This document shows, one piece after another, positions 28,170-36,821 of a DNA stretch of 64,000 nucleotides. This DNA comes from Billgrantia campisalis. GTDB taxonomy: Bacteria > Pseudomonadota > Gammaproteobacteria > Pseudomonadales > Halomonadaceae. The translations under genes and the position numbers were made by a program. Each line of letters begins with the position of its first letter. Within the stretch, counting starts at the first letter, position 1. The stretch spans positions 62,001 through 126,000 of the forward strand of contig NZ_JABFUC010000003.1 of NCBI RefSeq assembly GCF_022341425.1, in the 5' to 3' direction. The notes below the pieces were generated by a model that was not told the DNA's origin, searched no databases, and saw nothing but the letters and a program-made list of their open reading frames with translations.

Positions 28170-30179
28170 TTACAGGCCCTGCGGGTGCGAGCCGTTACGG
28201 GGGTGGCGTTGACTCCAGCGTGCCAGCAGGACGGCAGGCACCAGGGCGGCCAGCGAGATACCGAGCAGCTCGACCTGGCTGAGCGGCACCATGCCACCCC
28301 CGGGGAGGGCCAGGGTGAGCCCCGAGATCAGCACCAGGGCGCGGATCACCGTTTCCTGGATCGCTCCCCGGCCCAGGCGCCCGACCCCGATTAGATAGCC
28401 CTGCATGGCCGAGGCGAACAGCACGACGCCCACCAGTGCCTGGACGAACACCATCGCGATCTGCAGCGGCTCGCCCTGCATGATCAGCGCCGGGTTGAGC
28501 ACGAACAGGAAGGGAATGAAGTAGATCACGCTGCCCAGCCGCATGGCCTGGAGTCCGGTGGTCATGGGGCGAGCGCCGGCGACGGTGGCGGCAGCGAAGG
28601 CGCCCAGGGCCACTGGCGGCGTGATGAAGCTGAGCATGCCCCAGTAGAGGATGAACAGGTGCACCGCCATCGGGTCGAGGCCGCCGCCCTGGATCAGCGC
28701 CGGCGCCAGGGCCACCGCCAGGAAGATGTAGGCGGCGGTAACGGTCATGCCGATGCCCAGCACGAAGCTGGTCAGGGCACCCATGATCAGCAGCAATGGA
28801 ACGCTGCCACCGGCGAGATGGATGAAGTCGTTGGCGATGGTGCCGGAGAGCCCGGTCATGGAGAGCGCGCCCACCAGCATCCCAACGCCTGCCAGGATGG
28901 CGATCAGCTCGGCGAACAGCTTGGCCGCACCCGACAGCGCCTCACCGACCTCTTTCCAGCCCCAGCGGTTGTGCCTGGAGAACTGGTTGAGGACCAGCAG
29001 GAGAGCGGTGGCGTAGAAAGGGGCTACGGCCTCGCGCTGCATCACCAGCAGCATCCAGACCAGCAGCGCGAAGACGAAGATGAAGTACCAGCCCTCTTTC
29101 AGCGTCTGCCAGAGTGATGGTAATTCGACAGTGGGCAGCCCCTTGATGTCGTGTCGCGCGGCGTAGGCATCGATCTGGATGAACAGGCCGAGGAAATAGA
29201 GGATCGACGGGATGATGGCGGCCAGGACAACGGCGGAATAGGGCACGTCGAGAAACATCGCCATGACGAAGGCGGTGGCGCCCATCACCGGTGGCATCAG
29301 TACCCCACCAGTGGAGGCACAGGCCTCCACCCCGCCGGCGAAGGAGCGGCTCATGCCGATGCGTCGCATGGCGGGAATCGACAGCACGCCGGTGGTCAGC
29401 ACGTTGCTGATCACGCTGCCGCTCATCGAGCCCATCAGGCCGCTGGAGAAGATCGATACCTTGGCTGGGCCGCCCCGCACATGGCCGAGCAGGGCGAAGG
29501 CCAGATTGATGAAGAACTTGCCACCGCCGCTCTTCTGCAGCACCACCCCGAATACCAGGAAGCCGATCACCAGGCCGGCGAAGGCCTGCAGCGGAATGCC
29601 CATGATGCTCTCGGTGCTCATGGTGTGGTACATGGCGGTTTCGGAGAGGGAGGAGGGAAAGGCCTGAATGGGGCCCGGCATCACGTCGGCTACCAGGGGG
29701 TAAAGTGAAAAGAGGGTGACGATCACGGCGATGGGCCAGCCGCCGGCGCGGCGCGCTGCCTCGATGATCAGCAGCCACCAGGCGTAGCTGACCCATAGGG
29801 CGGTATCCGGCGCCGCGAAGGCCCAGCCCCGCTCCAGGATGGAGTCGGCGTTGATTACGAAGTAGCCGCTGACCCCCAGAGTTACGGCGCTGAGCAGGTA
29901 GTCGTACCAGGGAATAGGGCGATACTGGCCCGCCGGCCTCAGCGGCCAGAGCAGGTAGATCAGCGGCAGTAGAAGGGCCACCACCGCATAGTAGAACTGG
30001 GTTTCCAGTCCGGTGATGAAGGTCAAGTGGCCGAGATTGAAGAGGTAATCCAGGGTCATCAGCAGCAGGGCCACCGTCACGGCGCCGGGAATCCAGCGCA
30101 GTGGCAGCGGCAGGGTCCGCATCTGGCGGATCTTCTCCTTGGCCTGCCGGGTGCCGTCGTTGTCAGCAGTATGCGTCAT
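28170..30179 (-). CDS. TRAP transporter, fused small and large permease subunits (TAXI type)
   Basis: A 669-residue polytopic membrane protein. The N-terminal four-TM DctQ-like part (about 25-165) precedes a DctM-like large subunit with conserved loops such as PVMGATAFVMA near 300, GIPLQAFAGLVIGFLVFG near 195 and FITPPVALGAFAAATVAG near 515-532. Fused QM permeases go with TAXI-family binding proteins, and one lies 46 bases upstream. It would import an organic acid with Na+. The location within an acyl-CoA-dehydrogenase operon suggests the imported acid is the substrate for these enzymes. Confidence 0.9.
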   Translation of the reverse strand: MTHTADNDGTRQAKEKIRQMRTLPLPLRWIPGAVTVALLLMTLDYLFNLGHLTFITGLETQFYYAVVALLLPLIYLLWPLRPAGQYRPIPWYDYLLSAVTLGVSGYFVINADSILERGWAFAAPDTALWVSYAWWLLIIEAARRAGGWPIAVIVTLFSLYPLVADVMPGPIQAFPSSLSETAMYHTMSTESIMGIPLQAFAGLVIGFLVFGVVLQKSGGGKFFINLAFALLGHVRGGPAKVSIFSSGLMGSMSGSVISNVLTTGVLSIPAMRRIGMSRSFAGGVEACASTGGVLMPPVMGATAFVMAMFLDVPYSAVVLAAIIPSILYFLGLFIQIDAYAARHDIKGLPTVELPSLWQTLKEGWYFIFVFALLVWMLLVMQREAVAPFYATALLLVLNQFSRHNRWGWKEVGEALSGAAKLFAELIAILAGVGMLVGALSMTGLSGTIANDFIHLAGGSVPLLLIMGALTSFVLGIGMTVTAAYIFLAVALAPALIQGGGLDPMAVHLFILYWGMLSFITPPVALGAFAAATVAGARPMTTGLQAMRLGSVIYFIPFLFVLNPALIMQGEPLQIAMVFVQALVGVVLFASAMQGYLIGVGRLGRGAIQETVIRALVLISGLTLALPGGGMVPLSQVELLGISLAALVPAVLLARWSQRHPRNGSHPQGL

Positions 30180-30225
30180 GGCGGTGTCCAGAATGCTGGG
30201 GGCGGCCCAAGCCGCCCCGTGGGGA

Positions 30226-31386
30226 TCACTCGAAGACGGGGTCGAAGCCGGCGTTGGTCAGTGCTTCTGACCGAGCGTCCATCCACGCCTCGCGGAACGC
30301 ATCCTCGTCGCTGGGGGCGTCGTCAGCGAAGGCATTCCATGCTTCCAGCAGCACCTGCTGGCGCTCCACCAGAGCATCCTGGTGCGCCTGCATTTCATCG
30401 GTCCAGACGCCGATCTCCTTGTAGTAGTCCACGACGGCGTCGTGGAAGGGGATCACCCACTGCAGATCCTGATACTCGAGGGCATAGCCAACGGCACCGG
30501 GAGCGCTGTCCTTGTAGTCGTCGTAGTTGTCCTGCAGGGCACGGATCAGGCCATAGGCGATGTCATCGTCGAGATCGGCGTTACCTACCACGATGGGATA
30601 GGGGTAGCTGGCGCTGTTGACGGGGTTGTCGGCACTGATGCCCCCGGCACCGGAGGTGATTTCATGGGGGTGGAAGTAGGGGGCGACCGCCCGCATGCGT
30701 TCCCATGCCTCTTCATCGTTTGGATCGAGGACCGGCCAGCTGATACCGCGGGGGCTGCTGGCCAGCTGCTGGGCGGGAGGGGTGACGGTGGTCGTGAAGG
30801 AGGCGTCGACGTTGCCGGCGATGATGCCGTCGAAGGAGCGGCCATAGCCGGGATAGTCGATGCGCTCAACGTCATCCCAGGTCAGTCCACCGAAGGCCAG
30901 GTAGGCTTCAGTGCCCTTGTTGAGGGCGTCGTCGCCGCGGATGTAGGCGATGCGCTTGCCGCGCAGGTCCGCCGGGGTTTCGACCTCCAGGTCACCGGCC
31001 ACCGCAAGCGAGAGGCCGAATGAGGCGGTAGACGTCGTAATCAGACGAATGGGCTGAGGACCCCAGTCGGGGTGGGCGAACATCATCACCCCCTCGACGC
31101 CATAGTAGCTGGCAATGCCGCAGGCACAGAGGTCGACTCGCCCCTGCTTCAGCGGCGTCATGCGCGAGACGTCGTTGTCTCCGGGTAGCACCCGAACCGA
31201 GGTGCCGTAGTTGGACTGCAGCATGTTGCCGATAGCCACGGCCTGGGCATAGCCGCTGGAGTTGGTGCCGTAGGCGGTCCACGCCATGGTTCGAGGGAGG
31301 TTGACGTCGTTGGCCAGGGCGATGCTGCTGCCCAGCAAGGCGAAGGGAAGGCTGGCGAGGGCGAGATTCCGGGCAAGCGGATGCAT
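30226..31386 (-). CDS. TAXI-family TRAP transporter solute-binding protein
   Basis: A 386-residue periplasmic binding protein with a signal peptide (hydrophobic 8-24, cleavage ALA-NDV). TAXI features include TAYGTNSSGYAQAVAIGNML near 38-57, the RVDLCACG segment and the DLRGKRIAYIRG strand-turn. The ATG at 31386 is preferred over 31392 because AGGAG lies 6 bases before it and directly touches the other. It delivers its ligand to the fused permease encoded next. TAXI proteins bind glutamate and various carboxylates; the ligand here cannot be told. It is the first gene of the operon running down to 24361. Confidence 0.9.
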   Translation of the reverse strand: MHPLARNLALASLPFALLGSSIALANDVNLPRTMAWTAYGTNSSGYAQAVAIGNMLQSNYGTSVRVLPGDNDVSRMTPLKQGRVDLCACGIASYYGVEGVMMFAHPDWGPQPIRLITTSTASFGLSLAVAGDLEVETPADLRGKRIAYIRGDDALNKGTEAYLAFGGLTWDDVERIDYPGYGRSFDGIIAGNVDASFTTTVTPPAQQLASSPRGISWPVLDPNDEEAWERMRAVAPYFHPHEITSGAGGISADNPVNSASYPYPIVVGNADLDDDIAYGLIRALQDNYDDYKDSAPGAVGYALEYQDLQWVIPFHDAVVDYYKEIGVWTDEMQAHQDALVERQQVLLEAWNAFADDAPSDEDAFREAWMDARSEALTNAGFDPVFE

Positions 31387-31432
31387 AAGCATCTCCTAGT
31401 GATTTGTCGTCTTTGTTTTGCTATGCGGTATT

Positions 31433-31446
31433 GTGTTCCGAAACAC
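31433..31446. promoter_or_regulatory. palindromic site upstream of the TRAP operon (possible operator)
   Basis: GTGTTCCGAAACAC: 5-bp arms GTGTT/AACAC with a 4-base centre, 47 bases upstream of the TAXI gene start in an AT-richer stretch. Size and position fit a repressor or activator half-site pair, for example an IclR- or GntR-type factor. No regulator gene is adjacent. Confidence 0.35.
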
Positions 31447-31617
31447 GATCAATACTAGGAAAGGGGGAGCCTGGGTGTCAATGATTGATTCCGATCCTGC
31501 TTTATTCGGCGAACTCGCATGCACAGGCTCCTGGTGATACTGCCCCTCGCCCTTGGTATAATCCCGCCCCTTTCCCCAAGCGCTTCGGCGCCATCGTCCT
31601 GACAACGGTGACCTCCC

Positions 31618-33042
31618 ATGCAAGCTCCCGAACTGCTCTCCCCGGCGGGGACGTTCAAGAACATGCGCTACGCCTTCGCCTACGGTGCGGACGCCGTCTA
31701 TGCCGGCCAGCCGCGCTATTCGCTGCGCGTGCGCAACAACGACTTCAAGATCGACAACCTGCACAAGGGCATCACCTACGCCCACGAGCGGGGCAAGCAG
31801 TTCTACGTGGCCTCGAACATCGCGCCGCATAACAGCAAGCTGAAGACCTACCTGCGCGACATGGCGCCGGTGATCGAGGCCGGCCCGGATGCGCTGATCA
31901 TGTCCGACCCGGGGCTGATCATGATGATTCGCGAGCGCTGGCCCGATCAGGTGATTCACCTCTCGGTGCAGTCCAACGTGGTCAACTGGGCGGCGGCGAA
32001 GTTCTGGCAGCAGCAGGGCATCAGCCGGATCATCCTCTCCCGGGAGCTGTCACTCGAGGAGATCGCCGAGATCCGCGCCGAGTGTCCGGACCTGGAGATC
32101 GAGACCTTCGTCCACGGGGCGCTCTGCATCGCCTACTCCGGGCGCTGCCTGCTCTCCGGCTACTTCAATCACCGCGACCCCAATCAGGGCACCTGCACCA
32201 ACGCCTGCCGCTGGCAATACAACACCGTGGCCGCGGCCCACGACGAGACCGGCGACCTGGTGCCGGCCAACTCGGCGGCGGCCCATGCGGCAAGCGGCGT
32301 CTGGACGCCGGAGCAGGGGAGTGCGCAGGGTGGCCTGATCGCCTCCGGTGGCGGCAGCACCCGTCACCTCAGCACGGCGACGGCGGGGGGCCGGGAGGGC
32401 CAGGACGAGCTCTCGGCGCTGATCGAGGACGCCACTCGCCCCGGCGAGCTGATGCCGATCTTCGAGGACGAGCACGGCACCTACATCATGAACTCCAAGG
32501 ACCTGCGCGCCGTGCAGCACGTGCCCCGGCTCACCGAGATGGGCGTCACCTCGCTGAAGATCGAAGGCCGTACCAAGTCCCACTACTATGTGGCGCGCAC
32601 CGCCCAGGTCTACCGCCGCGCCATCGACGACGCCGTGGCCGGCCGCCCCTTCGATATGCGCCTGATGGACGAACTCGACAACCTGGCCAACCGCGGCTAT
32701 ACGGAAGGCTTCTATCGCCGCCATGTCCACGACGAGTACCAGAACTACGAGCGCGGCCACTCGGTGGGGGTGCACCAGCAGTTCGTCGGCGAGGTGATCG
32801 GCTACGATCCCGACCGCGGCGTGCTCGAGGTGGACGTCAAGAACCGCTTCGAGGTGGGGGACGGCATGGAGCTGATGCTGCCCGGCGGCAACCGCCGCTT
32901 CGTGCTCGAGCATATCGAGAACAAGCGCGGCGAGTCGGTGGGCGCGGCCCCGGGGTCGGGCCATGTGGTGCGGATCCCAGTGCCCGGCGAGGCCATCGAC
33001 CCCGAGCGCATCGAGTACGCGCTGCTAATGCGGGATCTGTAA
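31618..33042 (+). CDS. trhP: TrhP/YegQ, peptidase U32-family tRNA hydroxylation protein
   Basis: A 474-residue U32-family protein. It begins QAPELLSPAGTFKNMRYAF, contains the U32 signature ETFVHGALCIAYSGRCLLS near 161-179 with its cysteines and the second cysteine cluster GTCTNACRWQ, then FEDEHGTYIMNSKDLRA and LKIEGRTKSHYYVARTAQVY. E. coli YegQ (TrhP) works in prephenate-dependent 5-hydroxyuridine formation at tRNA position 34, and the similarity is close throughout. Compared with E. coli (about 453 residues) there is an extra low-complexity Ala/Gly/Ser loop near 205-260. It is divergent from the TRAP operon and apparently monocistronic. Confidence 0.9.
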   Translation: MQAPELLSPAGTFKNMRYAFAYGADAVYAGQPRYSLRVRNNDFKIDNLHKGITYAHERGKQFYVASNIAPHNSKLKTYLRDMAPVIEAGPDALIMSDPGLIMMIRERWPDQVIHLSVQSNVVNWAAAKFWQQQGISRIILSRELSLEEIAEIRAECPDLEIETFVHGALCIAYSGRCLLSGYFNHRDPNQGTCTNACRWQYNTVAAAHDETGDLVPANSAAAHAASGVWTPEQGSAQGGLIASGGGSTRHLSTATAGGREGQDELSALIEDATRPGELMPIFEDEHGTYIMNSKDLRAVQHVPRLTEMGVTSLKIEGRTKSHYYVARTAQVYRRAIDDAVAGRPFDMRLMDELDNLANRGYTEGFYRRHVHDEYQNYERGHSVGVHQQFVGEVIGYDPDRGVLEVDVKNRFEVGDGMELMLPGGNRRFVLEHIENKRGESVGAAPGSGHVVRIPVPGEAIDPERIEYALLMRDL

Positions 33043-33082
33043 TTGCCTGAACGACAACCCTCTATCCATTGCGAGTGAGGCA

Positions 33083-33337
33083 ATGCACTCTAAACGATTT
33101 GCTCGTGACGTCTATATTACGCGCCATGCGCGCGAACGGATGACGCAGCGAGCCATTAGCGAAGCGGAAGTCGTTGAGCTACTGGAAACGGGGCGGGCGA
33201 AATACAAGGACGATAGTCGAATGTGGATTGCCAAGTCGATGCCTGGGCGGGATGATAATCTGGTATGTGCTGCGGTCGTATTGGAAGATAGATTGATTAT
33301 CAAGACGATCATGCATCATTTTGTATGGGAGGCCTGA
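33083..33337 (+). CDS. DUF4258 small protein (toxin-like)
   Basis: An 84-residue protein with the DUF4258 pattern: VYITRHARERMTQRAISEAE near 10-29, VVELLETGRAKYKDD, then a C-terminal beta strand LEDRLIIKTIMHH. The fold is thought to resemble RelE/BrnT-like small nucleases. The stop is 2 bases before the start of a DUF2283 gene, and the pair is transcribed as one unit after trhP. Base composition is slightly more AT-rich than the neighbours, fitting a mobile small module. Toxin activity is inference. Confidence 0.75.
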   Translation: MHSKRFARDVYITRHARERMTQRAISEAEVVELLETGRAKYKDDSRMWIAKSMPGRDDNLVCAAVVLEDRLIIKTIMHHFVWEA

Positions 33338-33339
33338 TC

Positions 33340-33531
33340 ATGCGCACTATGTATGACGAAGCGGATGACATTCTGGTTTTGCACCTTTCGGAAAAGCCGA
33401 TTGCCAAAGAGTCCTCGCAGGATTGGAATACCCATATCAGCTATGCCGACGATGGTACTATCGTTGAAATCGTGATTCTTGAAGCCTCCAAACAGGGGGC
33501 CTGGCCGCTGCTGCGCAGTCACGCGGCGTGA
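33340..33531 (+). CDS. DUF2283 small protein (possible antitoxin partner)
   Basis: A 63-residue DUF2283 protein: MRTMYDEADDILVLHLSEKP, then DGTIVEIVILEAS. The family is a short beta-rich domain often paired with DUF4258. The start at ATG 33340 is chosen because GGGAGG lies 7 bases upstream; the in-frame ATG at 33325 would overlap the upstream gene. The C-terminal QGAWPLLRSHAA tail is longer than the core. Role as antitoxin is inference from pairing and size. Confidence 0.72.
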   Translation: MRTMYDEADDILVLHLSEKPIAKESSQDWNTHISYADDGTIVEIVILEASKQGAWPLLRSHAA

Positions 33532-33541
33532 CGTTCTAAGC

Positions 33542-34315
33542 CTATGCCACCACCACCAACGGCAGGGGAAGGCGCGCCAGCAACTGGGGGTCTTCGTCGA
33601 GCAGGCGGGTGAGCTCGGGGCGGTGCAGCAGCAGGCCGCCGGCGTCGGCGCGGTCGAGCATCCGCTCGAGTTCGCCGGCGTGGTGGACCGGCAGCGGAGC
33701 CAGGCCGTCGAAGAGGGCCGCCAGCCAGTCGGGCACGTCCTCGGCCGAGAGCGGCGCCTGGCCACCGTCGATCAGCCTTAACGGGCCGCGCCGATAGGGG
33801 TGGCGGTCATCCCAGACCAGCACCGTGCAGGGCGCTTCGAGAATCAGTCGGCGGCTGGTGGAGCCGAGCCGGGTGCCCCAGCGTTCGGTGGCGCCCGCCT
33901 TGCCCAGCACCAGCACGTCGCCGGGGCCGGCGTTGGCCAAGGCTTCGCTGGCCACCTGGCCGCGGCGCACTTCCAGCCGGTGGCGCAGCTCACGTCCCGC
34001 CACGGCGTGCTCCAGGGCCTGATGAATGCGCGCCAGCTGGCGGGCGATGCCGGCTTCCAGGGCGTCCACCGACAGCGGCCGCGCGAGCCCAGACTGGGCG
34101 CCGATCTCCCGCGAGAAGGGAAAGGCCGCGCAGGTCAGCAGGTCGATATCCTCCACGTAGAGTGCCACCAGCTCGGCGTGGCGGCTGCTGGCGAGATCCA
34201 CCGCCGCCGCCAGCGCCGCCAGGCTATGGCGCGAGGCGTCCAGCAGCGCCAGCACGCGGGCGGCCTCGGGGGGCGGCGGCTCGGTCGCGGTGGGGCGGGT
34301 GGGCTCAGCGCTCAT
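33542..34315 (-). CDS. universal stress protein (UspA-like)
   Basis: A 257-residue protein. The first part (about 20-165) fits a USP domain: ARVLALLDASRHSLAALAAA, ELVALYVEDIDLL, then GDVLVLGKAGATERWGTRLG and SRRLILEAPCTVLVWDD, where USP proteins carry the G-x2-G-x9-G(S/T) nucleotide motif; here it reads GKAGATERWGTRLGSTS. The rest is a second, weaker USP-like or unique domain ending in LPLPLVVVA. The ATG at 34315 overlaps the 3' end of the Lon-like protease gene by 11 bases, so both are expressed together. A longer frame to 34429 lies inside the protease gene and is unlikely. Confidence 0.75.
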   Translation of the reverse strand: MSAEPTRPTATEPPPPEAARVLALLDASRHSLAALAAAVDLASSRHAELVALYVEDIDLLTCAAFPFSREIGAQSGLARPLSVDALEAGIARQLARIHQALEHAVAGRELRHRLEVRRGQVASEALANAGPGDVLVLGKAGATERWGTRLGSTSRRLILEAPCTVLVWDDRHPYRRGPLRLIDGGQAPLSAEDVPDWLAALFDGLAPLPVHHAGELERMLDRADAGGLLLHRPELTRLLDEDPQLLARLPLPLVVVA

Positions 34316-36725
34316 CGTCGGAGCGCTCCGCCTCGCCGTCTGCACCGGCGGTCGCTTCACCGCGGTGGCCGGCGCCCGCCTTCTTCGCCACCCGGTGGAA
34401 GGCGGCCAGACGCTCGACCACCCGGGCATTGAGGCTGCCCTCGGGGTAGCGGCCGTCGTCGTCCGCCTGGCCCGCCGTCATGCCGCTGAGCAGGGCCAGT
34501 GCCTGGTCCAGTTCCTCGATGGCGTAGACATGGAAGGTGCCGGCCGCGATGGCCTCGCGCACCTCGCCCCTGAGCATCAGATGCTCGACGTTGCTGGCCG
34601 GCAGCAGCACCCCCTGGCCGTTGAGCGCCCCCCGCGCCTGGCAGATATCGAAGAACCCCTCGATCTTTTCGTTTACCCCACCCACCGCCTGGACGCGGCC
34701 GTGCTGGTCGATGGAACCGGTCACCGCCAGGCCCTGGGCCAGCGGCACCCGGGCGATGGCCGAGATCAGCGCGCAGGCCTCGGCCACCGAGGCGCTGTCG
34801 CCCTCGATGCCGCCGTAGGACTGCTCGAAGGCCAGGCTGGCGGAGAGCGACAGCGGGGTGTCCGGCGCATAGCGGCTGGCCAGGCAGCGCGACAGGATCA
34901 TCACCGCCTTGGCGTGGATGCGCCCGCCGAGCCGCGATTCGCGCTCGATGTCCACTACCTGGCCGGGACCCGGGCGGGCGGTGGCGGTGATCCGGGTGGG
35001 CTGGCCGAAGCGGAAGTCGCCCAGGCTCAGCACCGCCAGGCCGTTGACCTGGCCAACCCGCCGGCCCTCGGTGGCAATCGCCACGGTGCCGCGGGTGATC
35101 TGCTCGTGGCTGCGCTCGCGCAGGCGACCGGCGCGCCAGCGCTGCTGATCCACCGCCTTCTCGACATGGCGGCGCTCGATCACCGCGGTGTCGTCGGCCC
35201 CGGCCCAGTGGTTGGCCTCCTGCAGCAGGTCGCTGAGCCCGCGGTGGCGGGCACTCAGCTTGTGCTGGTCGTCGGCCAGGCGGCTGGCCTGCTCGATCAC
35301 CGCCGCCACCCCGCTGCGCGCCAGGGGGCGCAGCGCCGACTCCCGGGCCAGGGTGGCCACCATGCGGGCGAACAGCGGCTGGTTCTCGGTGCTGCGCGGC
35401 AGCTCGTCCTCCAGGTCGGCCTGGACCTTGAACAGCTCCAGGAAGTCGGGATCGTGTTCGCACAGCAGGTAGTAGAACAGCCGCTCGCCGAGCAGCACCA
35501 CCTTGAGGTCCAGAGGCACCGGCTGGGGTTCCAGGCTGGTGGTGCTGATCAGCCCGTAGGCCTGCTCCAGGGACTCGGTGCGGATCTCACCGGCGCGCAG
35601 CACCCGCTTGAGGGTCTCCCAGGCGCCGGGCTGCAGCAGCAGGCTGCGCACGTCCACCACCAGGTAGCCGCCGTTGGCCCGGTGGAGGCCGCCGGCGCGA
35701 ATCAGCGAAAAATCGGTGAGCAGGGTGCCGTTGTGGACGTGATGCTCGATGCGCCCCACCAGGTGCTGGTGGGTGGGCAGGTCGAGATAGATTACCGGGG
35801 CCCCCTCGCAGCCGGTGTTGTCGACGATCAGGTTGAGATGGCAGCGGCTGAACACCGCCTCCGGGGGGATGTCCGGGTCATCGTCGATGAAGGCGTCCAC
35901 GTGCAGCAGGATCGCCTCGCGAATCGCGCTCAGATGGGCGAGGACGCCGTCGTGGTCGGCGTAGCGCTCCTCCAGCTCGGCCAGCGGCGTGCCAATCGCC
36001 GACTGCAGCATCTCCTCGTTGAGGGCGTTGATCTGCTCGCGCAGCGACTTGGCCAGGCGTGGCATCTGACGAATGGCCCGGGTCAGTTTCTTCTGCAGCA
36101 CCGCCACCGTGCCCTCGATGCGTTCCCGGTCGTCGTCGGGGAGTTTTTCATACTCCCCCGGGGGCATCATCTTGTCGTCCTGGCCGGCCGGCGCGAAGGT
36201 GAAGCCGTTGGGGGTGGAGAGCAGCAGAACATCGTGCTCCCGGGCCTCGCGGCGCACCGCCTCGATGGCATCGCGCTGGCGCTCTGTCATGGCCTGCTTC
36301 AGCTCGTGCAGGCGGTTCTGGTACTCCTCGCCCTCGAACACCGCGGGAATCGCCGTGCCCAGCTCCTCCACCAGCTGTTCCAGGTCGGCGCGCAGCACCC
36401 GGCCGGTGCCCGTGGGCAGCGTCAGGTAGAGCGGTTTTGCCGGCTCGTCGAAGTTGTAGCGGTAGGCAAGATCGAGTGGGGTGGCCGCGTCCCGGGAGCG
36501 CTCGGAGAGAAAGCGTCCCACCAGGTCGTGCATGCCGTGGCCGGGGTGGCCCAGCACGAAGAGGTTGAAGCCTTCGCTGCGCATGGCGGTGCCGAAGGCC
36601 AGCGCCTCCCGGGCGCGGGGCTGGCCGCTGAGCAGGTCCAGCGAGGTCAGCTCGCTGCTCACTTCGAAGTCGAGGGAATCCTCCGGACACTCGCGGTAAA
36701 CCTCTGTCACGTCAAGGGGGTTCAA
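34305..36725 (-). CDS. Lon-family ATP-dependent protease homologue (YcbZ/LonB-like)
   Basis: An 806-residue protein of the YcbZ-like Lon group. The C-terminal protease domain has the catalytic serine in GGIEGDSASVAEACALI near 643 and the catalytic lysine in GGVNEKIEGFFDIC near 686, the correct 43-residue Ser-Lys spacing. The AAA part has GGYLVVDVRSLLLQPGAW, which would carry Walker B. The position of Walker A reads LGHPGHGMHD near 58-67, with Met-His where Lys-Ser/Thr is expected. This subgroup may bind nucleotide poorly or not at all. It is followed by a stress-protein gene with overlapping ends. It likely degrades damaged or regulatory proteins in the cytosol. Confidence 0.87.
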   Translation of the reverse strand: MNPLDVTEVYRECPEDSLDFEVSSELTSLDLLSGQPRAREALAFGTAMRSEGFNLFVLGHPGHGMHDLVGRFLSERSRDAATPLDLAYRYNFDEPAKPLYLTLPTGTGRVLRADLEQLVEELGTAIPAVFEGEEYQNRLHELKQAMTERQRDAIEAVRREAREHDVLLLSTPNGFTFAPAGQDDKMMPPGEYEKLPDDDRERIEGTVAVLQKKLTRAIRQMPRLAKSLREQINALNEEMLQSAIGTPLAELEERYADHDGVLAHLSAIREAILLHVDAFIDDDPDIPPEAVFSRCHLNLIVDNTGCEGAPVIYLDLPTHQHLVGRIEHHVHNGTLLTDFSLIRAGGLHRANGGYLVVDVRSLLLQPGAWETLKRVLRAGEIRTESLEQAYGLISTTSLEPQPVPLDLKVVLLGERLFYYLLCEHDPDFLELFKVQADLEDELPRSTENQPLFARMVATLARESALRPLARSGVAAVIEQASRLADDQHKLSARHRGLSDLLQEANHWAGADDTAVIERRHVEKAVDQQRWRAGRLRERSHEQITRGTVAIATEGRRVGQVNGLAVLSLGDFRFGQPTRITATARPGPGQVVDIERESRLGGRIHAKAVMILSRCLASRYAPDTPLSLSASLAFEQSYGGIEGDSASVAEACALISAIARVPLAQGLAVTGSIDQHGRVQAVGGVNEKIEGFFDICQARGALNGQGVLLPASNVEHLMLRGEVREAIAAGTFHVYAIEELDQALALLSGMTAGQADDDGRYPEGSLNARVVERLAAFHRVAKKAGAGHRGEATAGADGEAERSDDER

Positions 36726-36821
36726 GCGGCCGTCTCCTCTCCCTGTGGGCGCCGAATGCTCATCTCAGTATGGCGGAGTTGTGCCGAGGCTGCATGACAG
36801 GGATCAAGGGGAGCGCTTCGG

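Noticed and set aside
31396..31959. 187-residue minus-strand ORF upstream of the TAXI gene
   Set aside because: Begins inside trhP on the opposite strand and ends in the TRAP promoter region; no domain seen.
34290..36797. 835-residue plus-strand ORF
   Set aside because: Exact antisense of the Lon-like protease gene, low-complexity composition, no recognisable domain.
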